A stretch of 47,394 nucleotides of DNA from JAFGPS01 sp964570855. Lineage in GTDB: Bacteria; Planctomycetota; Phycisphaerae; Sedimentisphaerales; Anaerobacaceae. Both the position numbers and the translations under genes were made by a program. Under the pieces are notes generated by a model. That model ran no database searches and was not told where the DNA came from. It saw only the letters and a list, made by a program, of their open reading frames with translations. Below are positions 7,357-14,318 of this stretch, piece by piece (position 1 is the first letter of the stretch; every line of letters starts with the position of its first letter). The stretch is from assembly GCA_964570855.1 (NCBI GenBank), contig CAZMZR010000018.1, positions 1 to 47,394 on the forward strand. Direction: 5' to 3'.

Positions 7357-7382
7357 AAAAAAACGCACGTTACACACGTGCG
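7357..7382 (-). terminator. Intrinsic terminator or attenuator in the gvpA leader
   Basis: On the minus strand the order is CGCACGT, a GTGTA loop, ACGTGCG, then seven T (7363 down to 7357). The 7-bp stem has no mismatch. It points toward gvpA and ends 49 bp before the gvpA ATG, too close for a separate promoter to fit comfortably between. It either ends transcripts from the upstream kinase/regulator pair or works as a leader attenuator for gvpA. Confidence 0.75.
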
Positions 7383-7959
7383 CTCAATCTCAGTTCAATT
7401 ATTTCGTCAACATTGATTGTAATTTGGGAACATTTGACAAATTTAGCTGTTTTAACAGATGAAGCGCAATGCCGACCGAATCTCATTTGTACCCCCATTT
7501 AAACGTCCTATTCGAAGTCTCTTTTTAACGTCCCAAACAGCCGAAAGCAAAGGCCCTAATTTTGCACCCTGATTTTTTTTGCAACTGATCAGGTGCAATC
7601 CCTTTTTCCGCATGGAATAAATACTTGCTTTAAGTTACACTGGATTCGGCGTTAATAGAGATGCTCCTGAAGTATCTTTTGCCTATTTTAACATTAGCGT
7701 AAGGAACATAAAAAGCCTAAAGCCGACCTGTTTAGACGACAGATATTTAGGAAGTTTATGCAATTAAAACGGACTTTTTCGAAAAATTGAGCTTGATCAA
7801 GAAGGATTTTGCATTTTTAGTGTTAATATTCACGATTATTTGCGAGATTTGACCTATTCCAAAAGAGATAATAAGCATTAGCTGATGGTTAGGGTAGCGC
7901 TCCATTGGAGTGGGGAGGTAATATAGCCAAAAGTTAACGCACCAAGTCTAAAAAATTTC
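7383..7959. other. Long non-coding upstream region of gvpA
   Basis: No convincing gene is present in about 575 bp. Visible elements are a partial dyad CTGTTTTAACAG (7447-7458), a C-run (7492-7496), a 9/10-bp inverted repeat with one bulge (7564-7573 with 7588-7596) and a perfect palindrome CTTGATCAAG near 7792-7801. The gvpA promoter should lie here, but I could not find a convincing -35/-10 or a properly spaced -24/-12 pair. The region is long and AT-rich, as expected for a regulated promoter. Confidence 0.5.
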
Positions 7960-8610
7960 TTAAACTGTAATTAATCCTTCACGAATAGCATATTTGGTAA
8001 GGTCTGCAAGGTTATCAACTTCGGTTTTTTCCTTAATATGTCTACGGGTTGCTTCGACGGTCTTGACACTCAGGCCCAGTTGTGAAGCGATTTGCTTTGC
8101 AGAGTTGCCCTCTGTCAGAAGTTGCAGGATTTGGTTTTCTCTCGATGTAAGGGCTTTGCTATCATTGTTAACAACACCCAAAACACTGTCTTTTGTAATA
8201 CCTTCCAGGACTATGGTTGCAATTTGAGGGCTCAGATATGACTGGCCGGTAACAATAACTTTAATAGCATAAACTAAATCATCAAATACGCACTCTTTGA
8301 GCATATACCCCGATACGCCTGCCCTGACCATATCCAGCACAAACTCTTTTTTGGCATGCACGGACAAGGCTAAGACCTTAATTTCCGGCAGTTCGTTTTT
8401 AATTTGACGTGTTGCTTCGATACCATTCAACTTCGACATAGTTACATCCATGAGAACCACGTCTGGTCGTAGTTCCCGAGCTAATTCTACAGCGGTCAGG
8501 CCATTGTCGGCCTGTCCTACCACTTCCATATCACTGTGTTTTTCAATCAAAGCCTGAATGCCCTGTCGTAGAATTCCATGATTATCTACTACCAAAACTT
8601 TTATGGCCAT
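7960..8610 (-). CDS. NarL/FixJ-type response regulator
   Basis: The 216-residue product has a receiver domain (1-120) with the phospho-acceptor D55 (VVLMDVTM) and K105 (GYMLKE), then a LuxR-type helix-turn-helix (~150-210; LTSRENQILQLLTEGNSAKQ). The N-terminal acidic pocket reads VVDNHG rather than DDH, so one Mg-binding acid is Asn; it may still bind metal through D9. It starts 13 bp after the MEDS kinase gene with a GGGGG-type ribosome site, making a cognate pair. It is the nearest regulator upstream of gvpA and in the same orientation, so control of gas-vesicle genes is plausible but inferred. Confidence 0.92.
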   Translation of the reverse strand: MAIKVLVVDNHGILRQGIQALIEKHSDMEVVGQADNGLTAVELARELRPDVVLMDVTMSKLNGIEATRQIKNELPEIKVLALSVHAKKEFVLDMVRAGVSGYMLKECVFDDLVYAIKVIVTGQSYLSPQIATIVLEGITKDSVLGVVNNDSKALTSRENQILQLLTEGNSAKQIASQLGLSVKTVEATRRHIKEKTEVDNLADLTKYAIREGLITV

Positions 8611-8623
8611 ATTTGCCCCCTAA

Positions 8624-10306
8624 TCAGTTATTTTTCTTACGTTTTAGTTGTGCTGCCAGCGTAACTTGTGTCCCCTGGCTCGGCTTAGAATCAATCTTAA
8701 TACTACCACCAAGGTAAGTTAACCTCTCGCGGATACTAAAGAGTCCAAAACCTCCAGCTCTATTTGAAGTTAAATTCTCTACGCCAGATATAAATCCAGT
8801 TCCATCATCTATTACGTTGATGCATATATTGTTTTTTTCTTTGCACACAGAGACTTTCACATTCCGAGCGTTGGCATGCTTAATGACATTAACCAATAAT
8901 TCCCGCACAGCTCGGTATAGAAGAGCACAGACATCATCGTCTAAAGGCTTGGGTTGACCATCATCTTCAAACTCAGTTTTGATTCCATGCTTTTGCTGGA
9001 CTTCTTCATTGAGCCATTCCCGGATTGCGGCCTCAAGCCCAAGCTCATATAAAGTGGGAGAACATAAATCGAATGTCAAAGACCGTGTGTCTTGAATTAT
9101 CTCGTTGATATCCTCATAAATTTCATCCAGCGGCTTACTCAATTCTGTTGGCAATTCTTTCTGCCGAAGTGAGCCAAGGTTGATCTTGAACAAGATTAAT
9201 TTTTGCGTAATCTGGTCGTGTAGCTCAATAGCAAGCCGTCGACGTTCACGTTCTTCTGTTAATGACATCTCTGAGGTAAGGTCTCGGAGCCGTTTTTGAT
9301 AGTCCAAAAGCTTCTTTTGAGCCCGCCTCTGCGAGGTAATATCCCAGAAAATACTTAGTATTCCAGTAACATTGCCCTGTTCATCCCTCACAGGTGTTTT
9401 GACCATATGAACGATTACCTTTTTGCCTTCCCTGATATATTTTTCGTTAATATCTTCGGTTTTACTAAATTTTATAACTCTTTTGTCAGCAGCCATGTAT
9501 TTGTGAGCCAGTTCTTCGGGGAAGAAATCGTAATCTGTTTTTCCGGCAATCTCTTTGGCTTTAATTTTCAAATCTCTGGCGTAATTTTCATTACAGGATA
9601 TGTAAACCGAGTCCTTATCCTTGAGAAAAATCTTTTGAGGAAGGTTTTCTAAAAGCGTTCTATATTTCTTCTCGCTTGCCTGTAGTGCTTCCTCGGCCTT
9701 CTTCCGCTCGCTGTTTTCGATAACCTCCCAGTCGCCTTCTTTTCTAATAAGTGCAGACTCATGGCTGCTGACTACATCGACAATATCAGATGCACTGCAT
9801 TTATCTAAGCAGTATGTGCAGATTGCTATCATCCGATATTTACCGATAGCAATATTTACCTGCCTTTCATAATCGGAGAAATTTTCCCAATCTGTCTTTT
9901 CATGCCATGCACTGTCGCCTGTTATTCTTATGCCGTCAAAACCAATCTTCAATGCTTGATTAAGCTTGTTAATTACTTCTTTAAGAACTCGCTGGAGATC
10001 AAACTTGCCATTATGGAGATACCATCGATTATGTGGAATAATTTCCATCTGACCTGATTTTAAATACTGATCAAAATCAGGTATAGCTCCTCTTAAGGCG
10101 TTCTTAACCTTTTTTTCGCTAAGAGGCTCTGAGGTTACCCATATACAGAGTTCATTGTTCTTCAGACCGGCTTTAAAATAGGGTACGAGAATATCGATTA
10201 AATCTTCTTCAGTTTCATAAAATAGGCAAAAATGCGACCCCCACCGAACATCACCTAAGAGATCAATTCCAGCTTTTCTAGCGGATCGTTGTTTATTGCT
10301 TAGCAT
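8624..10306 (-). CDS. MEDS-PAS histidine kinase (HisKA_3 type)
   Basis: This 560-residue protein starts with a MEDS/DcmR-like sensory domain (~18-195; WGSHFCLFYETEEDLIDILV, then GLKNNELCIWVTSEP and RITGDSAWH). A PAS domain follows (~210-330), then a NarX-type dimerisation domain with H363 in ELHDQITQ. The ATPase domain has the N box ELLVNVIKHAN (~469-479) and DDGTGF (500-505). MEDS is described as a divergent RecA/KaiC-like fold lacking a normal P-loop. There are no membrane segments, so it senses inside the cell. Residues 163-170 hold a C-x2-C-x3-C cluster (CTYCLDKC) in the MEDS domain, possibly metal or redox binding. The partner is the regulator directly downstream. Confidence 0.9.
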   Translation of the reverse strand: MLSNKQRSARKAGIDLLGDVRWGSHFCLFYETEEDLIDILVPYFKAGLKNNELCIWVTSEPLSEKKVKNALRGAIPDFDQYLKSGQMEIIPHNRWYLHNGKFDLQRVLKEVINKLNQALKIGFDGIRITGDSAWHEKTDWENFSDYERQVNIAIGKYRMIAICTYCLDKCSASDIVDVVSSHESALIRKEGDWEVIENSERKKAEEALQASEKKYRTLLENLPQKIFLKDKDSVYISCNENYARDLKIKAKEIAGKTDYDFFPEELAHKYMAADKRVIKFSKTEDINEKYIREGKKVIVHMVKTPVRDEQGNVTGILSIFWDITSQRRAQKKLLDYQKRLRDLTSEMSLTEERERRRLAIELHDQITQKLILFKINLGSLRQKELPTELSKPLDEIYEDINEIIQDTRSLTFDLCSPTLYELGLEAAIREWLNEEVQQKHGIKTEFEDDGQPKPLDDDVCALLYRAVRELLVNVIKHANARNVKVSVCKEKNNICINVIDDGTGFISGVENLTSNRAGGFGLFSIRERLTYLGGSIKIDSKPSQGTQVTLAAQLKRKKNN

Positions 10307-10904
10307 CCTTGCAAAGCCTCTGACAATAAAGAATTACAGGATTATTTCCGAAAAGGGCTTCGCACGTAGTTATAACAGCAGACAGAACATTCGAGGAAAA
10401 ATGAAAGAAACCAATCGACAAATTCCCCTTCTATATGCCCCCATGAACTATCCCTATTTTCGGCACATAGGTAACTGCTGAACCAGCAATATATATCCCT
10501 ATTTTAATCATAGCTATCCCCCATACTTGTATATATCGGACGATATGCACAGAAAATATTAGATCAATCAAGATTTTGACCTTGAAAACTATTTTTCTAT
10601 CACCCATTTGAAGGCCAAATCAAACCTTAAGGCAGGTTGATATCGTAAAAAGATTGAGGTGATGGGACCGGTTGGGGGGAAACCGGCGGAACAATGCTGC
10701 CTCGATGAGGTTTTAAGTCGTTGAAAACGATATTCTTTCCCGACTGAAACTGTTTTTGTTATAGAAGAACCAATATAGGTCAATTAAAGGCCGTTCCTTT
10801 AATAAATTGGGGAAACAATGGCAACTTGCTGATAATCTCGTTGGCAGGCAGGAGACCGAAACACTTTAAATCCCTCCAAGCAAAGGATTGAAGAAGTATA
10901 AACA
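10307..10904. other. Intergenic region with repeated TATCCCTATTTT and a hairpin
   Basis: I see no convincing gene in ~600 bp. TATCCCTATTTT occurs twice (10449-10460 and 10494-10505), and a third TATCCC begins at 10515, upstream of the MEDS kinase. Further on, CCGGTT (10668-10673) pairs with AACCGG (10681-10686) around a G-rich loop. I could not match this to a known riboswitch or RNA family. Confidence 0.45.
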
Positions 10905-11909
10905 TCATTTTTGTAACCATTGCTCTATCGGCAACTGGTTCACGGATTGGCGAAGTACAGGATCGACATTTGTATATATTTTTTGTGTAAGAGTCGGTGA
11001 CGAGTGCTCTAATAACCTTTGTGTTACTGCGGTGGAAACACCTCTTTGAGCAAGTGTGGAAGCAAAAGTTTTACGCAGATCATGGAATTTTAAATCTGGC
11101 AAGTCCATCTTATTGCGTATCTCTTTCCATTTTCGATGACTGAATTTATCTGTAAACAACATTTCTTGCACATTAGAAAGATTTTCCACATAAAGTTTAA
11201 GCGCTGTAATAATTTGTGAAGGTAAGGGTCGCGATGCCATGCTCTTTTTAGTTTTTCTGCTTTTTGTTGTTATGCTTCCATTTATAAAGTCGATATCATT
11301 AATCTTTATAGCTTCAATATCGCTCCTTCTAAGGCCTGTCCCCAATGCTAACAAAATACGCAGGTTTAATGTTGGGTATGATTTTGTAACAGACAAAAGC
11401 TTTTTTATCTGGGACTCATTCAATGATTTGACAGGTCTTTCTTCTTCCTTTAATAGTTTGATTTTTAAACTGCCGTTCGTGTATTTCTTTTGTTGACACC
11501 AGCGAATAAATGCTTTCATATTGCGAATATCTTTATTAAGGGTAGTGCGTTTTACTTCTTTTCCTCTTTCTAATATGAATCCATCGATGTTATTCTGTGT
11601 TAACTGTTTAGAACTTAATATTGTTGTAAGCCTTTGAAAGTTTCTAAGTGTTAATGATATTTCATAAAGCGATGATTCGGTAATACCTTCAACGGTTTTA
11701 TCTTTATTGTATTCTTCCGCCATTTGCAACCAATCGACAACTATAGTCCCGGTGAAGACATTTGAGTTTAACTGAGTATATTTGATCTGTCGATAATGTT
11801 CGGCAAGTGCTTTTGTAGGTAGGGCTTTCGCTCTTCGTTGGCCGCTTTCATACCAACCTACCCACCAGCCCTTAATACCTTTTCTTTTGTAGGTCCAAAC
11901 TTTTCTCAT
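10905..11909 (-). CDS. Tyrosine recombinase/integrase 1
   Basis: The 334-residue form starts MRKVWTYKRKG, aligned with its divergent paralogue; a start three codons upstream is also possible. Residues 1-50 resemble the AT-hook/arm-binding beta sheet of phage-type integrases (GWWVGWYESG). A SAM-like core-binding domain follows, then the catalytic domain with R194, H276-x-x-R279 (HDLRKTF), H302 (LEHSS) and Y312 (IYTNV), a full active set. It should cut and rejoin DNA at specific sites. It faces away from a second recombinase ~350 bp distant with strong protein similarity. The mobile element it served is not obvious. Confidence 0.92.
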   Translation of the reverse strand: MRKVWTYKRKGIKGWWVGWYESGQRRAKALPTKALAEHYRQIKYTQLNSNVFTGTIVVDWLQMAEEYNKDKTVEGITESSLYEISLTLRNFQRLTTILSSKQLTQNNIDGFILERGKEVKRTTLNKDIRNMKAFIRWCQQKKYTNGSLKIKLLKEEERPVKSLNESQIKKLLSVTKSYPTLNLRILLALGTGLRRSDIEAIKINDIDFINGSITTKSRKTKKSMASRPLPSQIITALKLYVENLSNVQEMLFTDKFSHRKWKEIRNKMDLPDLKFHDLRKTFASTLAQRGVSTAVTQRLLEHSSPTLTQKIYTNVDPVLRQSVNQLPIEQWLQK

Positions 11910-12262
11910 AATATTCATTCTATCGTAATTTAAGGCATGCGGATCAAGCTAAAATGTGCTCTGTTCCAAAGCAAAATGGAGACAAAATGGAAACAATAAA
12001 CGATGAGTTCTAAGCACAAGAAATATAACAATTTGTTCTATAAAGAGTTATAAATGGAGTTTTTGGCCGCCAACATTTGATAACTCGGACATTTGATCCG
12101 ATGTCATTTCATCGCTCCTACCTATAACTTATTGTATAACATGTATATGCAGCAGGCATAACCCTCCCACGTGTGTGTATGTCTTCAATCTGACTCCCCC
12201 TATCACATCGCTTTGCCTTGTTGATGACCTTGACCACAAGAACTGCCGATACAATAGACATC
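11910..12262. other. Shared upstream region of two divergent integrases
   Basis: The ~350-bp gap holds no clear gene. The motif AAAATGGA occurs twice 11 bp apart (about 11974-11992), and the stretch is AT-rich. It is the natural place for divergent promoters and possibly a recombination core site. No clear inverted core was found. Confidence 0.4.
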
Positions 12263-13258
12263 ATGAGAAAGCCATGGATATACAAGCGAAAGAACATCAA
12301 AGGTTGGTGGGTTGGTTGGTATGAAGGCAGTAAAAGAAAGGCTAAGGCACTGCCCAATAAATCACTGGCCGAGCACTTCTGGCATATCAAATACACTCAA
12401 CTCAATTCCGATGTTTTTACAGGCACCTTTGATGTCGACTGGCAGCAAATGGTTGATGAATACCTCTTTGCCAAACAAGTAGAAGGACTTCAAGACGCAT
12501 CGATCTACGAATCTCTGTTGAGCCTGCGTCACTACGAGCGACTGGTTGGATCGAGTTCATCAAAGCACGTCACTCAGAAGAGTCTGGATGGATTCATACT
12601 GGAACGAGGCAAGGAAGTGGGTAAAAACACACTGAATAAGGACATAAGAAACATAAGTGCATTTCTTAACTGGGCAGCGAAGAATCACTATGTTGCATCT
12701 GACCTAGTGGCCAAAAAGATCAAGGTGGCACAGAAACCAGTGACTGCTTTGTTCCCCCCAACAGGTGCGGGATTTGATCAAGTGTCCATGTACCCGACTT
12801 TGCTGTTAAGAGTTTTGCTGGCAATAACAACAGGGCTTCGTCGCGGCGATATTGAAGCCATTCGGATCAGAGATATCCACTTCGGCCGGAATACAATCAC
12901 GACTCAAAACCGCAAAGCAAAGAAAGCTATGGCGGAACGCCCTGTTCCTGGACAGATCATGACAGAACTGTCCAACTATGTTGCTACACTTCCAGACGGA
13001 CAGGAATCGCTTTTTGCAGACCGATTCTCCCCAAAGAAGTGGGATATTATACGCCGCAAGGCAGGAATGCATGAACTGAAGTTTCACGATCTGCGAAAGA
13101 CATTCGCATCCCTCTTAGCCCAACGGGGTGTGTCGACAGCAGTGACTCAAAGGCTTTTGGAGCATTCCACGCCCCAACTGACGAATGACATCTACACAAA
13201 CGTTGATCCATTACTGCGCCAGGCAATTGAACGATTGCCAGTGGCGGATTGGTTATAA
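12263..13258 (+). CDS. Tyrosine recombinase/integrase 2, divergent paralogue
   Basis: ATG at 12263 (MRKPWIYKRKN) is chosen because the alignment to integrase 1 begins there; an upstream start would add 15 unrelated residues. The 331-residue product keeps R193, H275, R278, H301 and Y311. It matches integrase 1 nearly colinearly, with long shared stretches such as LDGFILERGKEV/IDGFILERGKEV and FHDLRKTFAS.LAQRGVSTAV. Its base composition looks richer in G+C than integrase 1, so the two are an old pair or came in separately rather than by a recent local copy. A run in the middle (VTALFPPTGAGFDQVSM) replaces the linker seen in copy 1. Confidence 0.92.
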   Translation: MRKPWIYKRKNIKGWWVGWYEGSKRKAKALPNKSLAEHFWHIKYTQLNSDVFTGTFDVDWQQMVDEYLFAKQVEGLQDASIYESLLSLRHYERLVGSSSSKHVTQKSLDGFILERGKEVGKNTLNKDIRNISAFLNWAAKNHYVASDLVAKKIKVAQKPVTALFPPTGAGFDQVSMYPTLLLRVLLAITTGLRRGDIEAIRIRDIHFGRNTITTQNRKAKKAMAERPVPGQIMTELSNYVATLPDGQESLFADRFSPKKWDIIRRKAGMHELKFHDLRKTFASLLAQRGVSTAVTQRLLEHSTPQLTNDIYTNVDPLLRQAIERLPVADWL

Positions 13259-13430
13259 AGAGTACTCGACAGCTTTCAGATATATGAGAAAGCCAAAGTA
13301 AATTCAATCTTTTTATCATTCCGCTAAGTTCATATTTGATACGTAGTGTAAACCTTTTCTTGTTCAAGAACTCTCTACTGAAAATATGGGATATTCTATA
13401 ATATTTGGTTGCCTGGAACCTGTTGCATCA

Positions 13431-13832
13431 TCAGCTAATTTTTTGTCCCAAGCGGTGGTCTTGCATATTTATTACCTGACGGTCTCTTGGGTGGTGGTTA
13501 AACGGTAATCTGCAAAGTCGCCAGGGTAACGAACTTATCATCGCAAGGTCGAAAATTCCATCAAGGCCGGTTACTGTAAGGATGCCTTTGGTTGCGGGGG
13601 AAACGCTGCAAAAAACAAGCCGATGCCCATAATCATCCAGTAATTTGCGCAACCTCAATAGCTTCGAGAGACTTGAGGAGGTTACAATATCGACGCGGGA
13701 AAAATCGAGTATCACGTCACAATCTCCTCTGTCTCGAACAACCTCAGTGGCGGTTTTTAACTCATCTCCTATTTGCGGTTCTGGAGGCAAGTCCACAAGA
13801 ACAATAACTTCCGTCCAATTTTCGATTCCCAT
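13431..13832 (-). CDS. STAS-domain anti-sigma-factor antagonist-like protein
   Basis: The 133-residue product has a STAS fold pattern: VIVLVDLP, CDVILDFSRVDIVTSSSLSKLL, then RLVFCSVSPATKGILTVTGLDGIFDL. The serine cluster S52-S54 lies where SpoIIAA-type proteins are phosphorylated. Such proteins release a sigma factor or another partner from an anti-sigma kinase. No RsbW-like kinase or PP2C phosphatase is found in this window, so the partner is elsewhere. The last ~30 residues are polar and unlike the family core. It may end the transcription unit of the preceding kinases, 90 bp upstream. Confidence 0.82.
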   Translation of the reverse strand: MGIENWTEVIVLVDLPPEPQIGDELKTATEVVRDRGDCDVILDFSRVDIVTSSSLSKLLRLRKLLDDYGHRLVFCSVSPATKGILTVTGLDGIFDLAMISSLPWRLCRLPFNHHPRDRQVINMQDHRLGQKIS

Positions 13833-13922
13833 TTTAACACCCTTTTATAAGTTAATACAGCTTTTACGACATTGAACATTTTACTTCGCCGTTGTTCCGC
13901 TTCGGTCAAGTAAACGTGAACC

Positions 13923-14315
13923 TTAAACTTTTGGCAGACGAGCAATAATTAGTTTTTCTATCTGGATTAGTAATTTCTCTATGTCATAAGGTTTAGCAAT
14001 GAACATGCGGCCGGCAACAATACAGCTCTGTTCATTTTCTTTTCTCTTTGGAAAAAGAGCGGTTAGAAATATAAAGGGAATATCTCTTGTTGAAAGACCT
14101 TCCTGCAATTGTTCAGCTACCTGTCCGCCATCCATGTACGGCATTGCCACGTCGAGTATGATAAGGTCAGGGTGCATTGATTTTGCTAACGTTATAGCAT
14201 CCCTGCCATTATTTGCTGTAATAACAGAATAATCCCTTGCAGTCAGCTCCTTCCGAAGTATAAATAGTGTATCGTTTTCATCATCGACAATCAGTATTCT
14301 TTTATTTTCGTTCAT
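13923..14315 (-). CDS. Stand-alone receiver (CheY-like)
   Basis: The 130-residue product is a single receiver domain with DD11-12 (LIVDDEND), acceptor D55 (LIILDVAMP), T at FLTALF and K in FIAKPYD. There is no output domain. It starts 3 bp after the end of the upstream REC-PAS kinase, whose last codons supply the GGGGG ribosome site (14322-14326). It probably receives phosphate from that kinase and acts by binding a protein partner. Confidence 0.92.
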   Translation of the reverse strand: MNENKRILIVDDENDTLFILRKELTARDYSVITANNGRDAITLAKSMHPDLIILDVAMPYMDGGQVAEQLQEGLSTRDIPFIFLTALFPKRKENEQSCIVAGRMFIAKPYDIEKLLIQIEKLIIARLPKV

Positions 14316-14318
14316 TTT

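Noticed and set aside
7416..7440. TTGTCA ... TACAAT as a gvpA promoter
   Set aside because: The spacer is only 13 bases, too short for a standard promoter.
7564..7596. Possible sigma-54 promoter (TTGCAC ... TTGCA) upstream of gvpA
   Set aside because: Spacing between the two boxes is 8 rather than 5 bases and the first G is replaced; it is better explained as part of an inverted repeat.
10660..10730. Riboswitch-like G-rich hairpin
   Set aside because: Compared from memory with the cyclic di-GMP class and others; no match to the conserved core.
10589..10783. 64-codon minus-strand frame
   Set aside because: No ribosome site, no family resemblance and it covers a hairpin region.
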